From Acidimicrobiaceae bacterium (GTDB lineage Bacteria; Actinomycetota; Acidimicrobiia; Acidimicrobiales; Aldehydirespiratoraceae), in NCBI GenBank assembly GCA_009835735.1, contig VXWX01000015.1:20521-84520 (forward strand): a DNA stretch of 64,000 nucleotides, given 5' to 3'. Under the pieces are notes generated by a model that saw nothing but the letters and a program-made list of their open reading frames with translations, ran no database searches and was not told the origin of the DNA. Below are positions 36,793-46,408 of the stretch, in pieces. A program made the translations under genes and the position numbers. Each line of letters begins with the position of its first letter. The first letter of the stretch is position 1.

Positions 36793-38099
36793 GATTCGCA
36801 GCGTGTCCGCTCGGTTTTCGGAGTAAGGCGCAGCCGCACCGACTCGGCGTGGGCGGTGAGTCCCTCGGCCTCTGCCAGCGTGATCACATGGGGTGCCAAG
36901 CTCGCGAGTCCATCGCGGTCGGTGCTCACGACGTGCATGCTCCGGAGGAAGTCGCGCACCCCCAGCGCGCCGGCGAACCGGGCCGTTCCGTCGGTGGGTA
37001 GCACGTGGTTGGGCCCCGCGGCGTAGTCGCCGAGCGAGGCGGGCGCCCACGGCCCGCAGAACACCGCTCCGGCGTTGCGCACCCGCGGCACCAGCGCCTC
37101 GGGGTCGGCCACCAACAGCTCGAGGTGCTCGGGGGCGATCTCGTTGACCACCTCCAAGGCCTGCTCGGCCCCGGAGCACACCACGCTGTAGCCGGATTTG
37201 CGCAGGGTCGCTTCGATCTCGGCCCGACGGTCGGCTCGAGCAGCCAGCCGGACGACCTCGGCCTCCACCGCGCCGGCAGTCGCCTCGTCCCAGGTGACCA
37301 GCCACGCGAGCCCGTCGGGCCCGTGCTCGGCCTGGAGGATCACGTCGGCCGCCGCGAAGGCGGGATTCGCTCCGGCGTCGGCCACGACCACTACTTCTGA
37401 TGGTCCTGCGAATGCCGCCGGCACCCCCACCACCCCGGCCACCTCGCGCTGTGCCACGGCCACGTAGGCATTGCCCGGTCCCGCGATCACGTCGACAGCA
37501 CCGATCGACTCGGTCCCGTAGGCCAGGGCGGCGATGGCCTGGGCCCCGCCCACGGGGTGGACCTCGTCGATGCCCACCGTTGCGGCGGCGGCCAGTGTCA
37601 CGTCGGCTATCTGGCCGTCGGGTCCGGGCGGCACGCACACTGCGATCTCGTCCACGCCGGCGACCTTGGCCGGCACCGTGGTCATGATGAGCGTCGAAGG
37701 GTAGGCAGCCCGCCCGCCGGGCACGTAGCACCCGGCCCGGCGCACCGGCAGGTGGCGCTCGGTGACGGTGACGCCGCCTCTCTCGTGGACCACATCGTCG
37801 AGCAGCTGGTGGCGGTGGTAGGCCTCGACGTTGACCACCGCGGTCGCCAGAGCCTCCCGCACGTCAGCGGGGGTGCGAGCGGCCGCCTCGGCGATCTCGT
37901 CGCGTGCGACCGTCAGGCTGGCAGGCGAGACGCCGTCGAAGCGCTCGGTCAGCTCCCGCAGCGCGTCATCGCCCCGCTCGCGGACCTCGGCGATGATGGC
38001 CCGCACCGCCTCCCGCGGGCCCGCCGCCGCGGGCTCGGGCCGCGGCAGGCGGGCGGCGACGGGTCCGCTGTCATCCCGAAGGTCAAGGCGGGTAAGCAC
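36789..38099 (-). CDS. hisD: histidinol dehydrogenase
   Basis: VPGGRAAYPSTLIMTTVPAKVAGV; GPGNAYVAVAQREV; AGPNHVLPT. Confidence 0.96.
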   Translation of the reverse strand: MLTRLDLRDDSGPVAARLPRPEPAAAGPREAVRAIIAEVRERGDDALRELTERFDGVSPASLTVARDEIAEAAARTPADVREALATAVVNVEAYHRHQLLDDVVHERGGVTVTERHLPVRRAGCYVPGGRAAYPSTLIMTTVPAKVAGVDEIAVCVPPGPDGQIADVTLAAAATVGIDEVHPVGGAQAIAALAYGTESIGAVDVIAGPGNAYVAVAQREVAGVVGVPAAFAGPSEVVVVADAGANPAFAAADVILQAEHGPDGLAWLVTWDEATAGAVEAEVVRLAARADRRAEIEATLRKSGYSVVCSGAEQALEVVNEIAPEHLELLVADPEALVPRVRNAGAVFCGPWAPASLGDYAAGPNHVLPTDGTARFAGALGVRDFLRSMHVVSTDRDGLASLAPHVITLAEAEGLTAHAESVRLRLTPKTERTRCES

Positions 38100-38119
38100 C
38101 CCACAACGCTACCGGCGCG

Positions 38120-38761
38120 TCAGACGGTGCTGGAGGGACAGAAGTCGTTGAGGGCGCAGTCCTCGCAGCGGGGTCGGCGAGCCACGCACACCCGGCGGCC
38201 GTGGAGGATCATCCGCAGGCTGAAGTCGCCCCGCTCGGCTGCGGGGATCATTGGGTTGAGCTCAAGCTCGATCTTCACCGGATCGGTCTCAGAGGTCAGT
38301 GCAAGCAGGTTCGACAGCCTGGTGACGTGGGTGTCAACGGGCAGGCCCGGCAGTCCTAGGGCCACGCTGCGGATCACATTGGCCGTCTTGCGGCCCACCC
38401 CGGGCAACCGCACGAGGTCGCGCATGGCGCCAGGCACCTCGCCTCCGTAGTCGTCGACCAGCATCCGGGCCATTCCCACCAGGCTCTTGGACTTGTTGCG
38501 AAACAGCCCGATGGTGGCGATGTAGGGCTGGATGTCCTCCGGCTCGACCTCGGCCAGCGCCTCGGCGTCCGGGAATCGAGCGAACAGGGCGGGCGTGGCC
38601 TTGTTGACGCCCACGTCGGTGGCCTGCGCCGACAGGATGGTGGCCACCAGCAACTCGAAGGCGTTGCGGTGGTCGAGTTCGCACACCGCGTCGGGGTACT
38701 CGCATGCCAGGCGCTCATGGGTGCGGCGAGCGCGGCCTTTCGGTGTTCGGGGGCGGGCCAC
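38120..38761 (-). CDS. nth: endonuclease III
   Basis: LPGVGRKTANVI; VDTHVTRLSN; C-terminal C-x6-C-x2-C-x5-C cluster CVARRPRCEDCALNDFC. Confidence 0.95.
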   Translation of the reverse strand: MARPRTPKGRARRTHERLACEYPDAVCELDHRNAFELLVATILSAQATDVGVNKATPALFARFPDAEALAEVEPEDIQPYIATIGLFRNKSKSLVGMARMLVDDYGGEVPGAMRDLVRLPGVGRKTANVIRSVALGLPGLPVDTHVTRLSNLLALTSETDPVKIELELNPMIPAAERGDFSLRMILHGRRVCVARRPRCEDCALNDFCPSSTV

Positions 38762-38792
38762 CGGAGGTGAAGCTAGCGGTACCCTCGCCTCC

Positions 38793-39485
38793 GTGCGCTA
38801 CGAGGTCAATGCATCAGACATGGCAAGCGGCGAGACGCAGATTGTGGTGTATGAAGGTCGAGCCCCCGGTGAGGCAGGGCAGGTGCTGGCCGAGGCTCTG
38901 GCGGAGCTGGATGACGGCGCCGGAGCGCAGCTCTGGATCAGGGAGGTCGGGCCGGGCGATGACGATGCTGCACATCGCCATGGCTTCGTGCCCTACCGCG
39001 ACCTGTGGCAGCTGCGCTGCCGGTTGCCGGCCGAGCCGTCGGGGCTGCCCACCAGGGCCTTCACGCCCGATGACCTAGACGAGTTCGTAGCGGTGAACAA
39101 CCGGGCCTTCCATTGGCATCCCGAACAGGGCGGGCTGACCGCTGCCGACGTGCGCGGCCGGATGGCCGAGCCGTGGTTCGACGCCGACGGGTTCCGCCTG
39201 CATCACCGCGACGACCGCCTGGCCGGCTTCTGCTGGACCAAGGTTCATGCCGACCACGATCCGCCCTTGGGCGAGATCTACGTGATCGCGGTGGACCCCG
39301 ACTTCGCCGGTCGCGGGTTGGGCCGGCCTATGACCCTGGCCGGTCTCGAGTGGCTGTCGGGTCAGGGGCTGACCGCCGGGATGCTCTATGTGGAGTCCGA
39401 CAACCACCCGGCCAACGCCGTCTACCGCCGCATCGGCTTCGAGCACCATCACACCGACCGCGCCTATCGCCGCGTGCCCGGCTAA
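38793..39485 (+). CDS. mshD: GNAT acetyltransferase, mycothiol synthase-like
   Basis: VNNRAFHWHPEQGG; GFCWTKVHADHDPPLGEIYVIAVDPDFAGRGLG; HHTDRAYRR. Confidence 0.82.
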   Translation: MRYEVNASDMASGETQIVVYEGRAPGEAGQVLAEALAELDDGAGAQLWIREVGPGDDDAAHRHGFVPYRDLWQLRCRLPAEPSGLPTRAFTPDDLDEFVAVNNRAFHWHPEQGGLTAADVRGRMAEPWFDADGFRLHHRDDRLAGFCWTKVHADHDPPLGEIYVIAVDPDFAGRGLGRPMTLAGLEWLSGQGLTAGMLYVESDNHPANAVYRRIGFEHHHTDRAYRRVPG

Positions 39486-39505
39486 CCAGCCTGCATACTG
39501 GGGGC

Positions 39506-39901
39506 ATGGAGAAGCGGGTCTGGGTCAACCCCCGGCAGCCCCAGACGCTGTACATCGCACAGCTGCTGATGTACTTCCAGGGCGGCATATCGCTGGTGTT
39601 CGGGATGCTCGGCGCCCGGGCGGTGGGCGTCTACACGCTGACGATCGCGGTGGGCAAGGTGATGGCCGCCTTCGGCATCGCCAACGAGAGACGCTGGGGC
39701 TACAAGCTCGGCGTGGTCGTGGCCGTGGTGCCCGTCGCGCTGTTGGTGCTGCTGGCCGTGACCGATACGCCGCGCTGGCTGTGGGCCGACGCATTCGGCC
39801 TGCTGTTCGACATTGCGTTGATTGCCTTGCTGTTGTACCCGACCAGCCGGGACTACCAGCGACACTGGCCCAAGCCGCAGCGCCGACCGCGCGGCGGATA
39901 G
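39506..39901 (+). CDS. small integral membrane protein of unknown function
   Basis: 131 aa with several hydrophobic helices, MEKRVWVNPRQPQTLYIAQLL. Confidence 0.7.
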   Translation: MEKRVWVNPRQPQTLYIAQLLMYFQGGISLVFGMLGARAVGVYTLTIAVGKVMAAFGIANERRWGYKLGVVVAVVPVALLVLLAVTDTPRWLWADAFGLLFDIALIALLLYPTSRDYQRHWPKPQRRPRGG

Positions 39902-40594
39902 GTGAGCGAACTGCCCTCCGGCGCAGCTAAGCGCCGGGCCGTGAGGGAGATGTTCGACGCCATCGCGCCCCGCTACGACCTCGTGAACCGCATCATGACC
40001 GGGCGGCTCGACGTGGCCTGGCGGCGCCGGACGGTGCGGGAGCTGGCTCTGCCGGCGGGATCGCAGGTGGCCGACCTGGCGTGCGGCACCGGCGACTTCT
40101 GCCGGGAGCTCGCCCGGCTCGGCCATCACCGGATCGGGTTCGACTTCTCGATGGGAATGCTGGGGGCCGCCCGCGCAGCTGACGGCACCGTTCCGCTGGT
40201 CAACGCCGACGTGCTGCAGCTGCCGCTTCCGGACAGCGCGCTGGACGGCGCGACATGCGGGTTCGCTCTGCGCAACCTGACGGCCGTGCCGCCGCTGTTC
40301 GTCGAGCTGGCTCGGGTGCTGCGATCCGGCGGGCGCGTCGGCTTGCTGGAGGTGGATTCGCCGACCAATCCCGTCCTGCGTTGGGGCCATGGACTGTATT
40401 TCGGCCGGGTCGTGCCCTTGATCGGCGCGTTGCTCTCCGACCGCGACGCATACCGGTACCTGCCCGAATCGGTCGCCTACCTGCCGCCTCCAGAGGAACT
40501 GCTCGCCGGGCTGCGGTCTGCCGGGTTCATCGATGTGCATCGGCAGAAGCTCAGCGCAGGCATCGCCCAGCTGATCACCGCCACCCGCAGCTGA
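39902..40594 (+). CDS. menG: demethylmenaquinone methyltransferase (UbiE/MenG)
   Basis: MFDAIAPRYDLVNRIMTGRLD; DLACGTGDFC; GFALRNLT. Confidence 0.9.
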   Translation: MSELPSGAAKRRAVREMFDAIAPRYDLVNRIMTGRLDVAWRRRTVRELALPAGSQVADLACGTGDFCRELARLGHHRIGFDFSMGMLGAARAADGTVPLVNADVLQLPLPDSALDGATCGFALRNLTAVPPLFVELARVLRSGGRVGLLEVDSPTNPVLRWGHGLYFGRVVPLIGALLSDRDAYRYLPESVAYLPPPEELLAGLRSAGFIDVHRQKLSAGIAQLITATRS

Positions 40595-40598
40595 GACG

Positions 40599-41681
40599 CT
40601 ACCCGCTCGGCCTCTCGCCGATCCTCGCGTTGACCCGTCGGGTGGCCTCGCACATGACCGCAAGCTTGCGGCGAGCCAGGTCCCGCCCGAGATAGCCGAG
40701 CCCGCAGTCGGGGGCGGCCATCAGGCGCTCGGGCGGGATGTGCTCCAGGGCCTCGATCAGGCGGGCCTCGACACCGGCCACGGTCTCCAACCGGCTGCGG
40801 GCCACGGCGAGCACTCCCAGGAGCACGGTCGTCCGGCCCAACCGGGGCAGCAGCTCGCCGAGATCACCGGGCCGGTGGGCGTCTTCGATGCTGACGGCAT
40901 CGATGGCCGCTGCGTCCAGAGCCTCGGCCAGCGCCAGGTACGAGCCTGGATCCGCTTTGGGATAGTCGTCCTGGTCGAGGAACTCGGGGTAGCCGCAGCA
41001 GCAGTGCACCACCCGGGTGACTCGCTCTCCAACCCCGGCGAAGCAGCGCCCCAGGTGCTCGATGCCGTGGTCCAGCGCGGCATCGGGCTTGCGGGCCATG
41101 ACCGGCTCGTCGATCTGTATGTGGCGGCATCCCGCATCGGCCAGAGCGAGGACCTGATCGTTGATGGCGGCGGCCAGGTCGGCACCCAGCGCGGTTTCGT
41201 CGCCGTAATGGGCGTCGACGGTGGTGTCGATGATGGTCATCGGGCCCGGGATCGTCATCTTCACGGGCTTGGGCGACAGGGCTTGCGCGACCCGATAGTC
41301 GTGCACCAGCGGGGATGTTCCGAGCAGGCGCACGTCGCCCCTCACGGTGGGCAGCTGTGCGGAGGTGACACCCCGGATGGTGCGCTCGCTCAGGTCGTCG
41401 AAGTCGAAGCCGGTGAGGTGGCGGCACTGGTAGTGCACATAGTTCTCGCGGCGTATCTCTCCGTCGGTGACGATGTCTACGCCTGCGGAGACTTGGTCGT
41501 CGATGACCTCGGCGGCTGCCCGTTGGAACAACTCCTCGCGCTCCGCGCCGGCCTGTGCCATCTCCTTGGCGAACGCCGAGGTGTAGTCGTAGGCGCCGTC
41601 GTCCGGCGCCGCGGAGAACCAGTCCGAGATAGGCACGTAGCCGGGCTTGGGGAACGCTCCGATGGTTGTGGTGATGATCAC
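40599..41681 (-). CDS. short cobalamin-independent methionine synthase-like (MetE C-terminal domain) protein
   Basis: VIITTTIGAFPKP; VTDGEIRRENYVHY; QIDEPV; zinc-ligand-like HCCCG, SIEDAHRPGD and PDCGLGYLGRD. Confidence 0.82.
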   Translation of the reverse strand: MIITTTIGAFPKPGYVPISDWFSAAPDDGAYDYTSAFAKEMAQAGAEREELFQRAAAEVIDDQVSAGVDIVTDGEIRRENYVHYQCRHLTGFDFDDLSERTIRGVTSAQLPTVRGDVRLLGTSPLVHDYRVAQALSPKPVKMTIPGPMTIIDTTVDAHYGDETALGADLAAAINDQVLALADAGCRHIQIDEPVMARKPDAALDHGIEHLGRCFAGVGERVTRVVHCCCGYPEFLDQDDYPKADPGSYLALAEALDAAAIDAVSIEDAHRPGDLGELLPRLGRTTVLLGVLAVARSRLETVAGVEARLIEALEHIPPERLMAAPDCGLGYLGRDLARRKLAVMCEATRRVNARIGERPSG

Positions 41682-41718
41682 GGAGGGGTGTTGCTGCTTG
41701 CCGCGAGGCTGGTCACGC

Positions 41719-42210
41719 CTAGGGCGGGGACGGCTGTTTGGCCAGGTCGTCGACCACCTCGGCGCCCTCGACTGCCAGCAGCGAGGAGGGTGGGCACAGG
41801 ATCTTGCAGTCCCGCGAGCCACCACCCACGATCACCTTGTCGCACTCCATGACCCCGGCGTCGATCCACACCGGCAATCCGGCTGGCAGCCCGAACGGCG
41901 TCACCCCGCCGATCATCATGCCGGTTCGCTCGACGGTGGTGTCCGCGTCGGCGAAGGAGGCCTTGCGGGTGCCAAGCCGCCGGCGCACTACCCCGTTCAC
42001 GTCCAGCCTCGTAGAGGCCAAGACCACACAGCACGCCATCGGCCGGTCCCCCGACTTTCCGATCACGCAGATGGCGTTGGCCGAGGCGTCCATCGGGTAC
42101 CCGTAGCGCTCGCAGAACCGGGCGGTGTCGGCGAAGTCGGGATCGCACTCCACCACCTCGTACGGCACGCCCAGCGCCTCCAGGTGGCCGATGACCGCTT
42201 CCCGGCTCAT
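41719..42210 (-). CDS. YbaK/EbsC-family aminoacyl-tRNA deacylase
   Basis: MIGGVTPFGLP; VGGGSRDCKILCPPSSLL. Confidence 0.85.
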   Translation of the reverse strand: MSREAVIGHLEALGVPYEVVECDPDFADTARFCERYGYPMDASANAICVIGKSGDRPMACCVVLASTRLDVNGVVRRRLGTRKASFADADTTVERTGMMIGGVTPFGLPAGLPVWIDAGVMECDKVIVGGGSRDCKILCPPSSLLAVEGAEVVDDLAKQPSPP

Positions 42211-42223
42211 GGTTCACAGTCTG

Positions 42224-43102
42224 CTAGCCGGTCAGGGCGATGCCTACTGCCATGGCCAGGCCCGACACGAGCTGGGTCCGGGCGGTGGCGCCCAGCACCG
42301 GGATCAGGGCGGGGCCCGACGCTCCCCTCAGCACGGTGCGCACCGCGCCCACCGCGAACGGAGCCCCCACCACAGCGGCCGCCGCGGCCCGCCCGGTGAG
42401 CGACGCGGCCAGCGCCGCCGCGTAGGACCCCTCCAGCACGGCCATGTAGGCGAAACGTGTGCGACGCTCCCCCAGCCGAACGGCCAGCGTGCGCTTGCCC
42501 GCGGCGGCGTCGCCGGCGATGTCGCGCAGATTGTTGGCCATCAGCAGAGCGACAGCCCACAGCCCGACCGGCACGCCGCACAGCACCGCGAACCAGTCCA
42601 GCCGTTCCAGCAGCACGTAGGCCGTGCCCGCGGTGGCCACCAGGCCGAAGAACACGAACACGAACACCTCGCCCAGCCCCAGGTAGCCGTATGGCTTGGG
42701 ACCGCCCGTGTAGGCCCATCCCGCAGCCAGGCACACCGCCCCCGCTACCAGCAGCTCCCAGCCCGCAACCGCAGACAGCACCGCGCCGGCCGCGGCAGCC
42801 ACCGCAAGCGCGGAGAACGCGGCCCACTTGACCCGGCGGGCCTCGACCAGTCCGGCGCCCACCAGCCGGCGGGGGCCGATCCGGTTGGAGTCGTCGGTGC
42901 CCCGGATGCCGTCGGAGTAGTCGTTGGCGAGGTTGACCCCCACCTGAAGCGCCATGGCCACCAGCAGCGCGACAGCGGCCCGCCACCACGCCGTCTGCGA
43001 ACCCTCCCCCACCGCCACTGCCGTTCCGGTGGCCACGGGGACCAGCGCCGCGCTCAGTGTGCGGGGTCGGGCCCCGGCCACCCATATCCGTATCCCTGCC
43101 AT
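42224..43102 (-). CDS. menA: 1,4-dihydroxy-2-naphthoate polyprenyltransferase
   Basis: ARPRTLSAALVPVATGTAVA; NLANDYSDGIRGTDD; NNLRDIAGDAAAGKRTLAVRLG. Confidence 0.92.
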   Translation of the reverse strand: MAGIRIWVAGARPRTLSAALVPVATGTAVAVGEGSQTAWWRAAVALLVAMALQVGVNLANDYSDGIRGTDDSNRIGPRRLVGAGLVEARRVKWAAFSALAVAAAAGAVLSAVAGWELLVAGAVCLAAGWAYTGGPKPYGYLGLGEVFVFVFFGLVATAGTAYVLLERLDWFAVLCGVPVGLWAVALLMANNLRDIAGDAAAGKRTLAVRLGERRTRFAYMAVLEGSYAAALAASLTGRAAAAAVVGAPFAVGAVRTVLRGASGPALIPVLGATARTQLVSGLAMAVGIALTG

Positions 43103-43141
43103 CTTGCCGGCCTCTGTCCTAGCGACGGGTCCGCTGGGAGT

Positions 43142-43843
43142 TCAGGGAGCCACGTACTTGTAGCCGAGGCCCCTGATGGTGACGATGCGCTCCGGCTGGG
43201 CCGGGTCGCGCTCGATGCGGGACCGCAGCCTCTTGATGTGCACGTCGAGGGTCTTGGTGTTGCCTACGTAGTCGAACCCCCAGACCCTGTCGATGAGGGT
43301 CTGGCGGGTCACCACGAGCCCCGCGTTCTCCATGAGCAGGGCCAGCACCTCGAACTCCTTCAGCGGTAGGCGCTCCAGCTGGCCGCCGATGGTGACCTCG
43401 TGGCGGTCCCGGTCGACGGTGACATCGCCGATGCTGAGGTTGGCTACGCCGTTGAAGTGGTTGATCGGCCGGGTCCGGCTGCGGCGCATCACGGTGCGCA
43501 TCCGGGCCACCAGCTCTCGCACCCGGTAAGGCTTGGCCACGTAGTCGTCGGCTCCGACCTCCAGCCCGACCACGGTGTCGATCTCCTCCCGGCGGGCCGA
43601 CACCATGATGACGGGCGTGTCGGCGAGGGAGCGGATACGGCGGCACACGTCGATCCCGGACAGGCGGGGCAGCATCACGTCGAGCAGCACGATCTCGGGA
43701 TCGAGGGCTTCGAACATGGCCAGGGCCTCCTCGCCATCGGCCGCAACGTCGACTACGAACCCCTCGGCCCCCAGCGCTATCTGCAGGCCCTCCCGATACG
43801 AGGGCTCGTCGTCGACGACCAGTACCCGGACTCCGGCGCTCAC
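43142..43843 (-). CDS. OmpR-family response regulator
   Basis: VLVVDDEPSYREGL; VLLDVMLPRLSGID; winged helix VWGFDYVGNTKTLDVHIKRLRSRIE. Confidence 0.94.
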   Translation of the reverse strand: MSAGVRVLVVDDEPSYREGLQIALGAEGFVVDVAADGEEALAMFEALDPEIVLLDVMLPRLSGIDVCRRIRSLADTPVIMVSARREEIDTVVGLEVGADDYVAKPYRVRELVARMRTVMRRSRTRPINHFNGVANLSIGDVTVDRDRHEVTIGGQLERLPLKEFEVLALLMENAGLVVTRQTLIDRVWGFDYVGNTKTLDVHIKRLRSRIERDPAQPERIVTIRGLGYKYVAP

Positions 43844-43926
43844 CGGTGCCAGTCTGCCCCACCGTCGAGTCGGGCGCTTGTCGCGGGCCGAAAGTAGTCG
43901 GGTGCTCGGCCTCCTAGGCTCGGAGC

Positions 43927-45945
43927 GTGAACCGGCTCGGTGACGAGACCAGCCCCTATCTGCGCCAGCATCGCGACAACCCGGTGGACTGGTACCCGTG
44001 GGGTCCGGAGGCCTTCGCCGCGGCCGCGGAGCGGGACCGGCCCGTGCTGCTGTCGGTGGGCTACTCCAGCTGCCACTGGTGTCACGTGATGGCCCACGAG
44101 TCCTTCGAGGATCCCGACACCGCGGCGGTGATGAACCGGCTGTTCGTCAACGTCAAGGTCGACCGGGAGGAACGTCCCGACGTAGACGCCATCTACATGG
44201 ACTCGGTGCAGGCCATGACCGGTCGGGGCGGTTGGCCCATGACCGTGTTCCTGACTCCCGACGGCAGACCCTTCTTCGGCGGCACCTACTACCCCGACCG
44301 GCCCCGTGGCGGGATGGCCTCGTTCCGGCAGGTGATGGAGGCCATCGACGAGGCCTGGGCCAACCGCCGGGCCGACGTGCACGCCCAGGCCGACCAGCTG
44401 GTGGCCCTGATCGATCGGACGTCGCGCGCTGCCGCCTCATTGAGCGGGGAGGCCTCCGACGCTTCCGACGGGCGGACGCTGGACCGAGCCGGCGACGCCA
44501 TTCTGGCGGCGTTCGACCCCCAGTGGGGCGGCTTCGGCGGAGCGCCCAAGTTCCCTGCGGCCATGACCCTGGCCTCGGCGCTGCGCATCCATGACGGCAG
44601 CAACCGCCCCGAGCTGCTGCGGGCGGTGCGGACCAGCCTGGACGCCATGGCCTCCGGCGGGATCTACGACCATCTCGGCGGGGGGTTCGCCCGCTATTCG
44701 GTGGACCATCGGTGGCTCGTGCCTCACTTCGAGAAGATGCTCTATGACAACGCCCTGCTGACCAGGGTCTACCTGCACGCCTGGATGCTGACGGGCGAGC
44801 CGGTCTACCGCCAGGTCGTGGACGAGACGATCGGCTACGTGCTGCGGGACCTCTGCCATGGCGAGGGAGGCTTCTACTCGGCCGAGGATGCCGACTCCGA
44901 GGGCGTCGAGGGCAAGTTCTATGTGTGGTCCGAGCCCGAGCTGCGGGCGGTGGTTCAGAACGCGGCGGGCACCGAGGCCGCCGATGCGGCCGCAGCCTGG
45001 TGGGGAGTGACCCCGACCGGGAACTTCGAGGGTTCCAACATCTTGAACCGGCCCGTGCGGGGTGACCTGATCCGGCCCGAGGAGGTCGAGGCCGCCCGTC
45101 AGGCGTTGTTCGTCTGCCGGGAGAACCGGGTGCGCCCCGGTCTCGACGACAAGGTCCTCACCGAGTGGAACGGCCTGATGCTGTCTGCGCTGGCTGAGGC
45201 CGCGGCGGCCACCGGTGACCCGCAGTGGCGGGCGGCGGCGCTGGCCAACGGCGAGTTCCTGGTGTCCAACCTGCGGCGCGACGACGGCCGATGGCTGCGC
45301 TCCTGGCAGGCCGGTGATGCCGAGCGTCCGGCCCAGGCCCGCCACCTGGCCTACGCCCACGACTATGCGGCACTGATCGACGCCTTCACCCGGCTGGGAG
45401 AGCTGTCCGGCCAGGCCCGCTGGATCGACGAGGCCCGGTCGGCGGCCGACGGCCTGCTGGAACTGTTCTGGGACGACGCGGCAGGTGGGGTGTTCACGAC
45501 CGGCAACGATGCCGAGAAGCTGGTGACCCGCCCCAAGGACCTGATGGACAACGCCACACCGTCGGCCCAGTCTCTGGCTGCCTGCGGGCTGCTCCGGTTG
45601 GCCGCGCTGACCGGTGAGTCCCGCTACGACGAGCACGCTCGCCGCATCATCGAGTTGTTCAGTTCCGCGGCGGCTCAGCACCCCACCGCCTTCGGCCGGG
45701 CGTTGGAGGCCCTGGACCTTGCCGCCAGCGGCATCGACGAGATTGCCGTCGTGGGCGACCGGGCCGACCTGGTTGCCGCTGTGCAGACCCGCTACCTGCC
45801 CAACGCGGTCCTGGCCTGGGGCGAGCCCTACGACTCCCCGCTGTGGCACGACCGGGCCGAAGGCTTCGCCTACGTCTGCCGCAACTTCGCCTGCCAGTCC
45901 CCCGCTTCCACCGCCGAGGAACTGGTAGCCCGACTCGAGTCCTGA
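43927..45945 (+). CDS. thioredoxin-domain protein, YyaL/SPATA20 (DUF255) family
   Basis: [47 protein letters not shown]. Confidence 0.94.
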   Translation: MNRLGDETSPYLRQHRDNPVDWYPWGPEAFAAAAERDRPVLLSVGYSSCHWCHVMAHESFEDPDTAAVMNRLFVNVKVDREERPDVDAIYMDSVQAMTGRGGWPMTVFLTPDGRPFFGGTYYPDRPRGGMASFRQVMEAIDEAWANRRADVHAQADQLVALIDRTSRAAASLSGEASDASDGRTLDRAGDAILAAFDPQWGGFGGAPKFPAAMTLASALRIHDGSNRPELLRAVRTSLDAMASGGIYDHLGGGFARYSVDHRWLVPHFEKMLYDNALLTRVYLHAWMLTGEPVYRQVVDETIGYVLRDLCHGEGGFYSAEDADSEGVEGKFYVWSEPELRAVVQNAAGTEAADAAAAWWGVTPTGNFEGSNILNRPVRGDLIRPEEVEAARQALFVCRENRVRPGLDDKVLTEWNGLMLSALAEAAAATGDPQWRAAALANGEFLVSNLRRDDGRWLRSWQAGDAERPAQARHLAYAHDYAALIDAFTRLGELSGQARWIDEARSAADGLLELFWDDAAGGVFTTGNDAEKLVTRPKDLMDNATPSAQSLAACGLLRLAALTGESRYDEHARRIIELFSSAAAQHPTAFGRALEALDLAASGIDEIAVVGDRADLVAAVQTRYLPNAVLAWGEPYDSPLWHDRAEGFAYVCRNFACQSPASTAEELVARLES

Positions 45946-45988
45946 GCGTCGAGCGGCAGGCCGCGCCACGCGGGTACCCTGCGCAGCG

Positions 45989-46387
45989 ATGGCCCAGGCG
46001 CGAGTTCCGTTGGTCGATTACCTGTGTCTCGAGCCCGAACCGCACCTGGTGGCCCAGGAATGCCGCCATTGCGGAGCCCGCTTCTTCGACCGGCGCAACG
46101 CCTGCGCGCGCTGCGGCCGGAGCGACTTCGCGCCGGCTGAGGTCGACAGCAACGGCGAGCTCAGGGCGTTCACCATCGTCCACCGGGCCGCGCCCGGCAT
46201 CCCGGTGCCGTTCGTGTCGGCCATCGTCAATACCGACGACGGCACATGGGTGCGATCCAACCTGATTAACTGCGACCCGACGCCCGAGGCGGTCACCCTC
46301 GGCATGAGGGTGCGGCTCACCACCTACCCGGTCGGCACCGACGACGACGGCACCGAAGCCGTCGCCTTCGGCTACGAACCCACCTGA
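45989..46387 (+). CDS. Zn-ribbon OB-fold (DUF35-type) acyl-CoA-associated protein
   Basis: C-x2-C...C-x2-C ribbon CRHCGARFFDRRNACARCG; paired with thiolase. Confidence 0.85.
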   Translation: MAQARVPLVDYLCLEPEPHLVAQECRHCGARFFDRRNACARCGRSDFAPAEVDSNGELRAFTIVHRAAPGIPVPFVSAIVNTDDGTWVRSNLINCDPTPEAVTLGMRVRLTTYPVGTDDDGTEAVAFGYEPT

Positions 46388-46408
46388 CCAAAGGAGGCAG
46401 CAGCGACA

